DNA of 33,561 nucleotides from Helicobacter sp. 12S02232-10 (GTDB lineage: Bacteria; Campylobacterota; Campylobacteria; Campylobacterales; Helicobacteraceae), in the NCBI RefSeq assembly GCF_002272895.1, contig NZ_MLAQ01000011.1:1-33561 (forward strand), given 5' to 3'. Every line of letters starts with the position of its first letter. The first letter of the stretch is position 1. A program made the position numbers and the translations under genes. Under the pieces are notes generated by a model. That model was not told the origin of the DNA. It ran no database searches and worked only from the letters and a program-made list of their open reading frames with translations. Below are positions 17,510 to 25,931 of this stretch, piece after piece.

Positions 17510-17725
17510 TTAGTTTTTAGGATTCTTTTTTGCTAATTTATCCAAATCACTCAAAAGATTTTCCCCTTTGGCAAAACTATCTCTTTCAAACTCTGTAAAA
17601 CTCACATAAACACTCGCTTTAGGTTTAAATGCAACCCTCTCTAAAGAATCTGAAACATCTTTTGCAATTTCACGCTTTTGTTCAGCGCTCAATTTACCCC
17701 CGACTTTGATATCAACATAAGGCAT
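17510..17725 (-). CDS. tautomerase (4-oxalocrotonate tautomerase superfamily)
   Basis: 71 aa. After Met removal the chain begins with the proline (MPYVDIKVGG) that serves as catalytic base in this superfamily. The AEQKREIAKDVSDSLERV helix and the ASVYVSF strand fit the beta-alpha-beta fold. It differs from the DmpI-like tautomerase I remember from H. pylori (HP0924), so it is a second subtype. The substrate cannot be told from sequence. AAGGAG lies 6 nt before the ATG. It begins 14 nt after the outer-membrane gene and is the last gene of the fliQ-murB unit. Confidence 0.85.
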   Translation of the reverse strand: MPYVDIKVGGKLSAEQKREIAKDVSDSLERVAFKPKASVYVSFTEFERDSFAKGENLLSDLDKLAKKNPKN

Positions 17726-17739
17726 TCAATGCTCCTTTC

Positions 17740-19512
17740 TTACCAGCTAAATCCTCCGCCAAGCTTTACGCTCAGATAACTTGGAATCTTATAATCCCCT
17801 ACATTTGTCAATTTTGTATTGGATTGCACAGCTAGATCTAAGAAACCTAAAATGTTAATGCCTCCTGTAAATATAATTCCCTCACCAGTTCGACTTTTTA
17901 AATCATACATTGATCCAAATCTAAAATCAATATACTTTAGATCAAGCATTACTCCTCCACCGACCATTTGATTTTCCGGAGATAAATAAGAAAGTGTATG
18001 ATTTGGCTTCAAATCCATATCCACAGCAATGGATAAAATCTTCCATTCATATGAAAGACCTGCACGCAATTGAGAATTTAAAACAACTTTATGATTATCA
18101 TTAATTCTTAGTACGGGCTCATTTAAATCTTTTCCAACAAGCCCTAAACTAAAAGCCTTATAATTATACAAAAAACCAAAGTCTATCCCAAAAGTCTGCT
18201 GTTTGGTACCATTTCTTAAATTCATATCTTGGAATCCATTGGCAATAGAATCAAAAGAACCGCTCCTATCTAAACCATAACCCATACTGAAAATATATTT
18301 TCCGGTAAGACCAATACTAAAATTTCCAATAGGTGTTGAAAATGCTTGACCATATCCGATAGGAATCTCACTTAAAAGAATTCCTGTTCCGTGTATTTGA
18401 TGGTTAGCAGTACTGCTTAGAAGTGAATAATTGTCATAGTCACTTTTAGTGGAACCATTAAGACTGATAGAACTGCCATCAATATTCACTTTCACATAAT
18501 TTCCATCAGTATCAATAATGATTTGATTATGGGTAGGATCAAATGTAGCACTTGCTGAAGCAAAAGCACTGCCAAAGATTCCAAATGCTATCGCCCCTCT
18601 AGCATCTGGACCATTTCCACCTATCTGAAACACCAATCCATTCTGCGTAGCAACATCAAGATTATTTTGTTTGAGCGTATTTTGAATCGTATAAACATCT
18701 TGGATAAAACGATTCATCTGAGGATCATCGCCTTTAGATATGGTAACGCCCCCAATCGTTGTCAAAAGATCTCCTAAACTAATTGAATTTTTGTCTGTTT
18801 TTGCAAGCAATTCCGCTAAGCCCCCAAGCTGATCAGGCTGAACATTTTGAATAATATTTTTGAATATACCTGTGTCCCCACCGGTTTTATCAACCGCTTC
18901 TAAGATGCTTCCCTTAAGCTTATCAAAAGCGTTTGCCCCTTGATCATTCAAGTTCCCTCCGGGCATTAAAGCATTTTTAAAAGCATTTGCAGCATCGTTT
19001 AGACTCGTAGCATTTTTGACTGCATCAATTTGAGTTTGAGTTCCCCCGCTCGCAGAAAGAATATTTTCCATAAAATTTTGAACATCCACGGTTGAAGTCA
19101 AACCTGAAACACTTCCAAAATTTACATTCTTAAGCACATCGCCGAAAATACCGCTCATATCAAGAGGTTTAGAAGTCACAGCAGCCCCTGCAACATTACT
19201 TGCTTGAATAGCTCCTCCACCAAAAATACCCCCGACTCTATTGGGCATTTTTTGCAAATTTTCATAATCTACAGTCGCAAGCGATAAAAGATTTTTTTCT
19301 TTAACTGAAACCCCAAAACTATAAGCAATTCTTGATTTCTTATCCATTCCAAGCAAGGCCGGATTATAATACAACGCCCATTGAGAATTCCTCAAAGCTA
19401 CGCCTGCACCGCCCATACTGGCAGAAATATTTCCCATTCCTCCAAATTCCAAAGCATCAACCCCGCTCCCCAATAATGACCCTATCAAAATAACCTTAGA
19501 AACCCTCTTCAT
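17740..19512 (-). CDS. outer membrane beta-barrel protein, TraF/FadL-like
   Basis: 590 aa. A signal peptide (residues 1-20, cut probably after GVDA) leads into LEFGGMGNISASMGGAGVA and a YYNPALLG phrase, the N-terminal pattern of the family often annotated as conjugal transfer TraF-like and of FadL-type channels. A long Ala/Asn/Gly-rich middle (about 100-320) may be extracellular or plug-like. The C-terminal half alternates hydrophobic and polar residues and ends in tryptophan (KLGGGFSW), as outer membrane barrels do. No conjugation genes are nearby, so a transfer role is unlikely. GGAG precedes the ATG by 6 nt, and the gene starts 15 nt after murB. Confidence 0.75.
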   Translation of the reverse strand: MKRVSKVILIGSLLGSGVDALEFGGMGNISASMGGAGVALRNSQWALYYNPALLGMDKKSRIAYSFGVSVKEKNLLSLATVDYENLQKMPNRVGGIFGGGAIQASNVAGAAVTSKPLDMSGIFGDVLKNVNFGSVSGLTSTVDVQNFMENILSASGGTQTQIDAVKNATSLNDAANAFKNALMPGGNLNDQGANAFDKLKGSILEAVDKTGGDTGIFKNIIQNVQPDQLGGLAELLAKTDKNSISLGDLLTTIGGVTISKGDDPQMNRFIQDVYTIQNTLKQNNLDVATQNGLVFQIGGNGPDARGAIAFGIFGSAFASASATFDPTHNQIIIDTDGNYVKVNIDGSSISLNGSTKSDYDNYSLLSSTANHQIHGTGILLSEIPIGYGQAFSTPIGNFSIGLTGKYIFSMGYGLDRSGSFDSIANGFQDMNLRNGTKQQTFGIDFGFLYNYKAFSLGLVGKDLNEPVLRINDNHKVVLNSQLRAGLSYEWKILSIAVDMDLKPNHTLSYLSPENQMVGGGVMLDLKYIDFRFGSMYDLKSRTGEGIIFTGGINILGFLDLAVQSNTKLTNVGDYKIPSYLSVKLGGGFSW

Positions 19513-19527
19513 TACCTACTCCATTCT

Positions 19528-20304
19528 TTATCTGATTATGACAACCTCTTCTTTAAGATGAATTCCATATGCCTCAAACACTCTTTTTTTTCCTAAATCG
19601 ATTAAATTAAGCGCTTCTTCAAATGTGCCTCCACCTAAATTAATCAAAAAATTCGCATGTTCTTTGGAAAAACTCATTCCGCCTATATTATACCCCTTTA
19701 ATCCTACAGATTCCAATAATTTTCCCGCAAAATTTCCCTGAGGGTTTTTAAAACAGCTCCCACAGCTAGGTTTTTTAGGATGAGTTGAACGCATCAAATT
19801 AAAAACTTCAAGTAATTCTTTTTTAAAACCTGATACTTTTTTAAATCTGGCTGCAAAAATAATTCCATCGATGCCACTATTGCGATAATCCATTTTCAAA
19901 TCCCGAATCTGTCTCCATTCTCCATTTATACACACAGAATCCAAAATATTTTTGATTTCATATTCTTTCATACCTGCATTCATTTTTACAAGACCCCCAA
20001 CACTCCCAGGTAAGGCAGATAAAAATTCTAAACCGCTTAAATCAAAATCCTTAAAATAACGATAAATCTTTCGACTACTCACAGCCCCTCCAGCCTCAAG
20101 CACATCTCCCCTATCCAAAATATAATCGTAACATTCCCCTAAAATAGCTATATTGCGAGCTTCAGGAGAAACCAACAGATTATTGGCATAGCCTATGATT
20201 TTTAAATCTTGAATATTTTGTTCAAAATTCTCAATCACTCTGACAGGTAAAGATGCGCCAACCCTAATGCTTGAGTATTTTGAAAAATCAATTGTTTTGC
20301 TCAT
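19528..20304 (-). CDS. murB: UDP-N-acetylenolpyruvoylglucosamine reductase
   Basis: FAD enzyme that completes UDP-MurNAc in the cytoplasm for peptidoglycan. 258 aa, short, as in H. pylori. Seen are SSIRVGASLPVRV at the N terminus, LEFLSALPGSVGGLVKMNAG (FAD site), R141 in DYRNSG and the catalytic S183 in CGSCFKNPQGNFAGKLLE. Two cysteines flank that serine. It overlaps the end of fliQ by 4 nt (ATGA), so the two are translationally coupled. C. jejuni also has fliQ next to murB (Cj1675-Cj1676, from memory). Confidence 0.95.
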   Translation of the reverse strand: MSKTIDFSKYSSIRVGASLPVRVIENFEQNIQDLKIIGYANNLLVSPEARNIAILGECYDYILDRGDVLEAGGAVSSRKIYRYFKDFDLSGLEFLSALPGSVGGLVKMNAGMKEYEIKNILDSVCINGEWRQIRDLKMDYRNSGIDGIIFAARFKKVSGFKKELLEVFNLMRSTHPKKPSCGSCFKNPQGNFAGKLLESVGLKGYNIGGMSFSKEHANFLINLGGGTFEEALNLIDLGKKRVFEAYGIHLKEEVVIIR

Positions 20305-20567
20305 AACACAAATTTTGGGATAAGATTTATAAGCATTTTCGTATAATCCAAGAGCATATTAAGCATCCAAGGCATTGTAAGAATAATCACGCCAATGACA
20401 GCTAAAATCTTAGGAACAAAAGATAAAGTCATCTCATTGATTTGGGTAGTCGCTTGAAAAATACTAACCAAAAGTCCCACAATAAGTCCTGCTAAAAGTA
20501 TGGGCAAAGATATGATCAGAGTGATTTTGTAAGTTTCTATCGCCAATCCCATCAATTGTGATTCCAT
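20301..20567 (-). CDS. fliQ: flagellar type III export protein FliQ
   Basis: Inner membrane subunit of the flagellar export gate (FliPQR). 88 aa with two long hydrophobic segments (about 13-37 and 50-72) separated by the conserved FQATTQINEMTLSFVPK loop. I chose the ATG at 20567, which has GGAGG (20579-20575) 7 nt before it; the longer frame would overlap the promoter. First gene of the fliQ-murB-barrel-tautomerase unit. Confidence 0.97.
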   Translation of the reverse strand: MESQLMGLAIETYKITLIISLPILLAGLIVGLLVSIFQATTQINEMTLSFVPKILAVIGVIILTMPWMLNMLLDYTKMLINLIPKFVL

Positions 20568-20592
20568 AATTTTGCCTCCTAAACCTTGCGGG

Positions 20593-20598
20593 ATTATA
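20593..20598 (-). promoter_or_regulatory. -10 of fliQ
   Basis: Perfect TATAAT read on the minus strand, giving a leader of about 20 nt before fliQ. No sigma-54-type GG/GC pair is present, consistent with the early-class (housekeeping sigma) expression known for Helicobacter export-gate genes. Confidence 0.6.
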
Positions 20599-20643
20599 TC
20601 GCATTTTAAAATCAAAAAGACTTTTATTTTAAGTTTTTATGTG

Positions 20644-20649
20644 TATTAT
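20644..20649 (+). promoter_or_regulatory. probable -10 of trpCF
   Basis: TATTAT in the 114-nt divergent gap between fliQ and trpCF, 33 nt before the ATG. The leader is too short for a leader-peptide attenuator, and no Trp-rich mini-gene is seen. Confidence 0.4.
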
Positions 20650-20681
20650 TTTACAAACGAATCTGCAAAAAGGATAAAGCA

Positions 20682-22181
20682 ATGACAGAGGTCTTGGAAA
20701 AAATAGCCCACAAAAGGGGAGAGAAAATTCAAAAACTTGGTTTTGGTTTTGGCTTCTCCATTCCCTCAGAGCGGAAAGTTCCTCTGTCTCCTTGTTTTGA
20801 ATCAAACTTACCATTAATAATTGCAGAAATCAAACGAGCCTCGCCCTCAGCAGGTCATATCGGAGAAATCCCCGATCCTGTTTTACTTGCTAAAAACTAT
20901 ATCAATAACGGCGCTAAAGTAATTTCTGTTCTGACTGAAGAAGATCATTTTGGTGGCAGCCTCAAAGATCTGATGGAAGTTAAAAATGCCTTTAAAAATA
21001 TCAGCGTATTGCGAAAAGACTTTATCCAATATCCTGAAGAAATAAAAATCTCTTATTTAGCAGGTGCAGATCTTGTGCTTTTGATTGTAGCAATGTTTAT
21101 GGAAAACGAGCAAAAAGAGGCTGTGTTTAAAGAAATCCTATTGGAATGCCAAAAATATTCCCTCACCCCACTCATAGAAATCCATAATGAACAAGAATGC
21201 CAATTTGCACTTAAATACAACCCAAGTCTTTTGGGCATAAATTCTAGAAATCTGCGAACCTTTGAGATTGATAAAAACAAAGCGCTTCATCTGAAAACAA
21301 AAATTCCAAAATCGATTAAAACCATATTTGAATCAGGCATACAATCAAGTTTTGACGGATATCTTGCTGGAACTTTCGGATTTGATGGGATACTTTGTGG
21401 AAGTTATCTTGTAAAATCTCAAGACAAAAACGAAAATCTCCCTAATCTCATCAAAGCCTATACAAAGGCTCAAAATCATCAAAATCTTTTCTATCCAAAA
21501 GTATTTAAATCAATTTATGAGAACTCTTTTCCACTAGTAAAAATCTGTGGCATAACTGATCTTGACGACGCATTTAGTGCAGCAGAATCAGGAGCAGATA
21601 TGATCGGTTTTATTCTAGCTAAAGAAAGCCAAAGACATATTTCTATCAAAGACATCAAATTGATGAGCAAAGCTATTACAAGAATTTATCCTCATATCCT
21701 AAAAGTTGGGGTAATTACTGAAAACAAAGATGAGCTTACAGCTGCTAGAGAGCTTTTTAAAGAAGGAATTCTTGATTGCATCCAACTCCATTCGCTCAAT
21801 CCCCACACTCCCAATCAATACGCCTCTTTTGATCTCAAAGAAGCAGATTTTAATTTTTATGCTTGTATCAATTTTGAAAATATCCAAGATTATCCCAAAG
21901 ATTGCATTTCTCCTTTTATTCTCCTTGATTCTAAATCCATAGACAAAGGAGGGAGTGGTAAGAGCATTGACATCAAAGAGCTTGAAAAGCTTAAAGATAT
22001 GGGAAAAGAACTCTTTATTGCAGGAGGAATCGGGATTGATAATATTGATGAATTTCTCCGTTTAAAACCAAAAATGCTTGATATTAATTCAAAAATTGAA
22101 CTTTCTGTGGGCAAAAAGGATAGAGTAAAACTTAAAGAAATTGTCCAAAAAATCAAAAATCTTTCGAAGGAAACCAAATGA
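20682..22181 (+). CDS. trpC: bifunctional indole-3-glycerol phosphate synthase / phosphoribosylanthranilate isomerase
   Basis: Fusion of two consecutive tryptophan enzymes, 499 aa. Residues 1-260 are the TrpC barrel: K51 region in IIAEIKRASPSAGHI, K112 in VLRKDFIQ, E168-like LTPLIEIHNE, GINSRNL and FESGI. Residues 283-499 are the TrpF barrel: VKICGITDLDDAF with catalytic C289, QLHS, LLDSK with the catalytic Asp, and the GGSGKSIDI phosphate loop. The same fusion exists in H. pylori and enterobacteria. AAGGA precedes the ATG. It overlaps trpB by 4 nt. Confidence 0.96.
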   Translation: MTEVLEKIAHKRGEKIQKLGFGFGFSIPSERKVPLSPCFESNLPLIIAEIKRASPSAGHIGEIPDPVLLAKNYINNGAKVISVLTEEDHFGGSLKDLMEVKNAFKNISVLRKDFIQYPEEIKISYLAGADLVLLIVAMFMENEQKEAVFKEILLECQKYSLTPLIEIHNEQECQFALKYNPSLLGINSRNLRTFEIDKNKALHLKTKIPKSIKTIFESGIQSSFDGYLAGTFGFDGILCGSYLVKSQDKNENLPNLIKAYTKAQNHQNLFYPKVFKSIYENSFPLVKICGITDLDDAFSAAESGADMIGFILAKESQRHISIKDIKLMSKAITRIYPHILKVGVITENKDELTAARELFKEGILDCIQLHSLNPHTPNQYASFDLKEADFNFYACINFENIQDYPKDCISPFILLDSKSIDKGGSGKSIDIKELEKLKDMGKELFIAGGIGIDNIDEFLRLKPKMLDINSKIELSVGKKDRVKLKEIVQKIKNLSKETK

Positions 22182-23443
22182 AAAAAATACCCTTAAAATC
22201 CAAAAATAAATTTTTTGGTGATACGAAACAAGGGTATTTCGGAGGTCAATATATACCCGAAATCCTTCGACCTGCTCTTTTAGAATTAGAAGAGGCGTAT
22301 AAAAAAATTTTCTCATCCAAAGCCTATAAACAAGAACTCAAAGATTTGTCCAAGCATTTTATTGGACGTCCCACACCTCTTATCTATGCTCAAAATGCTT
22401 CACAAATCCTCAACAATGAGATTTATTTGAAATTCGAAGGGCTTGCTAATACCGGAGCGCATAAGATCAACAATGCCTTAGGACAAGTATTGCTTGCTAA
22501 AAAAATGGGTAAAAAACGCGTTATTGCCGAAACAGGTGCAGGACAACACGGATTGGCGGTAGCATCTGCGTGTGCAAAATTGAAAATGGAATGCGAAATT
22601 TATATGGGAGAAATCGATGCTGAGAGACAAAAACCCAATGTATTTAATATGGAACTTTTTGGGGCAAAAGTCGTTGAAGTAACTTCAGGAAGTAAAACAC
22701 TCAAAGATGCTGTAAATGAAACTTTACGAGTCTGGAGTAAAAGAAATTCAGATACTTTTTATGTATTAGGCAGCGCTTTGGGTCCCTATCCATATCCTGA
22801 TCTTGTACGCGATCTCCAAAGCATCATCGGAAAAGAAGTCAAACAACAATGCAAAGATTATTTCAAAGGACTTCCAGACTATTTAGTCGCTTGCGTCGGT
22901 GGAGGAAGCAATTCCATAGGATTTTTTGCTCCTTTTTTAAATGAAAAAAACATTTCATTAATCGGCGTTGAAGCTGGCGGGATTGGTAAAAAAATTGGGC
23001 AACACGCTGCAAGAATGGATAAAGAAAGCTCTGGACGGATTGGGATCGCTCAAGGCTACAAAAGCATTTTTCTTCAAAATAAAGAAGGGCAGCTCTGTTC
23101 CACTCATTCCATCAGCGCAGGGCTTGATTATGCCGGAATTGGTCCTCAACTCGCTTATCTAGGTAGTATAGGACGAATCGAATTCATAAGCGCAAAAGAT
23201 GAAGAAGCACTAGAAGCTCTAAAATTTTTCGCTAAAAATGAAGGAATCATTCCTGCACTAGAATCTTCCCACGCTCTTGCAGGTGCCATAAAAATCTCTC
23301 AAAAAATAAAAAATAAAAAAATTATAATCAATGTTTCTGGACGAGGAGATAAAGACATTTTTATAACAGCCAAAGCACTCAACTCTGAAAATTGGGTGAA
23401 TTTTTTGGAAAAAGAAGTCAAACGCATCAAAGGATTAGAATGA
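22178..23443 (+). CDS. trpB: tryptophan synthase beta subunit
   Basis: PLP enzyme that condenses indole and serine to tryptophan. 421 aa. GYFGGQYIPEIL at the N terminus, the PLP lysine K96 in GLANTGAHKINNALGQ, AETGAGQHG, the phosphate-binding GGGSNSIGFF near 237 and SGRGDKD near the C terminus are all present. It overlaps trpCF (ATGA) and trpA, giving a tightly coupled three-gene unit. Confidence 0.97.
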   Translation: MKKIPLKSKNKFFGDTKQGYFGGQYIPEILRPALLELEEAYKKIFSSKAYKQELKDLSKHFIGRPTPLIYAQNASQILNNEIYLKFEGLANTGAHKINNALGQVLLAKKMGKKRVIAETGAGQHGLAVASACAKLKMECEIYMGEIDAERQKPNVFNMELFGAKVVEVTSGSKTLKDAVNETLRVWSKRNSDTFYVLGSALGPYPYPDLVRDLQSIIGKEVKQQCKDYFKGLPDYLVACVGGGSNSIGFFAPFLNEKNISLIGVEAGGIGKKIGQHAARMDKESSGRIGIAQGYKSIFLQNKEGQLCSTHSISAGLDYAGIGPQLAYLGSIGRIEFISAKDEEALEALKFFAKNEGIIPALESSHALAGAIKISQKIKNKKIIINVSGRGDKDIFITAKALNSENWVNFLEKEVKRIKGLE

Positions 23444-24189
23444 AAAATATTCAATTGATGGGGCATATCATTGGAGGGTATCCCAATAAAGAAACTAGCA
23501 TTAAATCCGGTCTTGGAATCTGTAATGGAGGAGCAGATTTTTTAGAAATCCAATTTCCATTTTCTGACCCCAATGCCGATGGTCCTGTGATTGAAAATGC
23601 GTGTGATGTTGCATTGAAAAATGGATTTAAAATTGAAGATGGATTTGATATTGCACATTCACTCTCCAAAAACACAAAAACACAAATCCTAATTATGACC
23701 TATGCGAATATTATTTTTGTCTATGGAATAGAAAAATTTATCAAAAAAGCGAAGAAATGCGGAATCAAAGGACTCATCATTCCTGATTTGCCTTTTGAAA
23801 GTGATGAAGGATTGAGAAAGATCGCAAAAATTCACAAGATCAACATCATTGAACTGATTGCACCTGGAATGAATGCTAAACGCATTCAAAAACTCTCTAA
23901 AACTTCTGCAGAGTTTATTTATGTCGTCGCTAGAAGCGGGACTACCGGAAGTGAAACCCAAATACAAGAATCCTTATTTGAATGGATTGATTTCGTAAGA
24001 AAAAATTCAAATAAAAAAATTGCCTTGGGATTTGGTATCCGTTCCAAAGCCCAAATACAAGCACTCAAAAATAAAGTAGATATCATCGTAGCAGGAAGCT
24101 ATTTTGTAGAAAAAATCACTGCATTAAGATCAAATGAAAATATAGAGAAAGCCCTTGAATTGCATACATCTAATCTCATCTCATTTTAA
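23440..24189 (+). CDS. trpA: tryptophan synthase alpha subunit
   Basis: Cleaves indole-3-glycerol phosphate and channels indole to TrpB. 249 aa from the ATG overlapping the trpB stop; a frame start further upstream would lie inside trpB. Catalytic E36 (FLEIQFPFSDP) and D47 (NADGP) are present. The N terminus is about 10-15 residues shorter than in common TrpA: it reaches the first strand (MGHIIGGYPN) almost at once. The phosphate loop is RSGTTGS and the second phosphate motif reads AGSYFV. The protein is divergent from H. pylori TrpA as I remember it and closer in feel to the Campylobacter type. Confidence 0.93.
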   Translation: MKNIQLMGHIIGGYPNKETSIKSGLGICNGGADFLEIQFPFSDPNADGPVIENACDVALKNGFKIEDGFDIAHSLSKNTKTQILIMTYANIIFVYGIEKFIKKAKKCGIKGLIIPDLPFESDEGLRKIAKIHKINIIELIAPGMNAKRIQKLSKTSAEFIYVVARSGTTGSETQIQESLFEWIDFVRKNSNKKIALGFGIRSKAQIQALKNKVDIIVAGSYFVEKITALRSNENIEKALELHTSNLISF

Positions 24190-24191
24190 AA

Positions 24192-24215
24192 ATTTTATTT
24201 TTTGAACAATAAAAT
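24192..24215 (+). terminator. weak AT-rich hairpin after trpA
   Basis: ATTTTATT (24192-24199) pairs with AATAAAAT (24208-24215) around an 8-nt loop and is followed by AATTTTAT. It is weak, but it stands 3 nt after the trpA stop in a 152-nt gap otherwise empty of features. Confidence 0.3.
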
Positions 24216-24341
24216 AATTTTATACAGGTAACTATTCGTATCATTTGTCAAAATTTTGCTCATCTTGGAATGAATTATTTTTAAATATTATTTGTTTATT
24301 ATATCTTTATAGATGAAAATATTACATAAAAAGGAAAAGTA

Positions 24342-25931
24342 ATGAAAGAGCAACAAACACAATATTTCAAAAATGGCAAAATTTTTAAAGAACCTGGATA
24401 TTTTTGCGAAGCAATGGGGATAAAAGATGGAAAAATATTATGGACAGGAAAAAATGATGAAATTAAAGATGCAAATGCTATCGATTTAAAAGATTCTATC
24501 GTTATTCCTGCTTTTATCGATTCGCACACGCACCCAGATATGGTTGCCAAAAATATTGATAGTGTTCCGTGTTTGCCACCACTTGTGAATTCGATTGAGG
24601 ATATCATTAAAGCACTTAAAAACTCTGCATTGCTTAATGGTGATGAAAATCAATGGATTGAAGGTTTTGGATGGGATGAGAATGTTTTGAAAGAAAAAAA
24701 ATCTCCTACGTGTAAGGATTTGGATAGAGCTTCAACAACCCAACCAATTATGATTTATCAATCTTCTTACCATATCATTTCCTGCAATACAAAAGCATTA
24801 AAAATTGCAGGCATTGATAAAGATACTCCCGATCCCAAAGAAGGCAAAATAGGAAGATTTGAAAATGGCGAACCAAATGGTATTTTTTATGAACCTGCCG
24901 CTATTGATCTCATTCGAAACAAAATGAAACCCCAGACATCTGAAGATATTATCAGGCAGATATTAAAACTTGGAAAAAAATACGATAAATTAGGTATTAG
25001 TGCCGTCTGTGATATGTTTTGCGACTATGAACCTATCGATAGATTTCAAATCTATACAGAAGCAAAAAAACAAGGATTTTCACAAAAAGTCGTCCTTTAT
25101 TATGTATGGAGTCATATCAAAAAAAATGGTAAAAAACCTATCGTTAAAACAAAGGGGGATATTTCAATTGCAGGTATCAAGCTCTTTTTGGATGGAAGCA
25201 TTTCAGGCAGAACAGCCTTTATGAAAAAAAACTATCCAAACAGCAATGAGCGTGGGATGAAATTAATGGATGAAAAAGAACTTTTAGAAGCAGTCGATTA
25301 TGCCAGAAAAAATCAACTCCAAATGGCCATTCACGTAATGGGAGATGCTTCAATTCAATTTCTTATCGATACGCTCAAAGATATCCAACCTTGGATTGAA
25401 GATGCTCCGACAATCAGACTTGAACACGCTTCCATTCTATCACGCGATCAACTCAAAGAGATGAAAGAATCTAAAATGACTTTTGCTTTAGCACCACAAC
25501 CGATATTCTTATTTGCTGAATATGAAGCTTACAAAAACAACTTAGATCAAGATCTCCTAGAAATTGCCTATGGCATTAAGACTGATGATGAATTTGTTCT
25601 CACAAGCTTATCAAGCGATGCTCCCGCAACCCTTTGGGCAAATCCAGAAAATCTTTATTACACACTTCAAGCAAGTGTGGATCGTACCAGTGCAAATCAT
25701 CACGATATCAATAAAAAAGAGGCAATTGATGTTCAAAAAGCCATTCAAATGCTTTCTATCAATGGAGCCAAAATCTCTGCAATTCCTAATCTAGGAAAGC
25801 TTGAAGTTGGATATGAGGCAAGTTTTCAGATTTTAGATAAAGATATTTTCACTATCCCCTCAAATCAATTGGGAAAAATTCTCCCAAAAGAAGTTTGGCT
25901 ACAAGGAGAGAGAAAATATTTAAGAGACTAG
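24342..25931 (+). CDS. YtcJ-like metal-dependent amidohydrolase
   Basis: Amidohydrolase_3 family protein, 529 aa, with no signal peptide, so probably cytoplasmic. An N-terminal beta-sandwich piece is followed by the metal site H62-x-H64 (FIDSHTHPD), K280 in GIKLFLDGSISGRTAF (metal-bridging lysine position), H331 (MAIHVMGDAS), H362 (RLEHASIL) and D426 (LSSDAPATLW). The TLQASVDRTS phrase near the end is typical of the YtcJ group. Substrates in this group are mostly unknown (N-substituted amides, formamides, carbamates). AAGGA lies 7 nt before the ATG. It probably has its own promoter in the AT-rich gap. Its stop codon touches that of the opposing aminotransferase gene. Confidence 0.9.
   Translation: MKEQQTQYFKNGKIFKEPGYFCEAMGIKDGKILWTGKNDEIKDANAIDLKDSIVIPAFIDSHTHPDMVAKNIDSVPCLPPLVNSIEDIIKALKNSALLNGDENQWIEGFGWDENVLKEKKSPTCKDLDRASTTQPIMIYQSSYHIISCNTKALKIAGIDKDTPDPKEGKIGRFENGEPNGIFYEPAAIDLIRNKMKPQTSEDIIRQILKLGKKYDKLGISAVCDMFCDYEPIDRFQIYTEAKKQGFSQKVVLYYVWSHIKKNGKKPIVKTKGDISIAGIKLFLDGSISGRTAFMKKNYPNSNERGMKLMDEKELLEAVDYARKNQLQMAIHVMGDASIQFLIDTLKDIQPWIEDAPTIRLEHASILSRDQLKEMKESKMTFALAPQPIFLFAEYEAYKNNLDQDLLEIAYGIKTDDEFVLTSLSSDAPATLWANPENLYYTLQASVDRTSANHHDINKKEAIDVQKAIQMLSINGAKISAIPNLGKLEVGYEASFQILDKDIFTIPSNQLGKILPKEVWLQGERKYLRD

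Noticed and set aside
17740-19512. Conjugation gene traF
   Set aside because: Similarity is only to the broad TraF-like barrel family; no other transfer genes are present and the neighbours are housekeeping.
21460-21490. Phrase like the duplicated HQNLF unit of the DUF721-like gene, found in trpCF
   Set aside because: Only a short match in AT-rich coding sequence at the linker of TrpC and TrpF; no longer homology.
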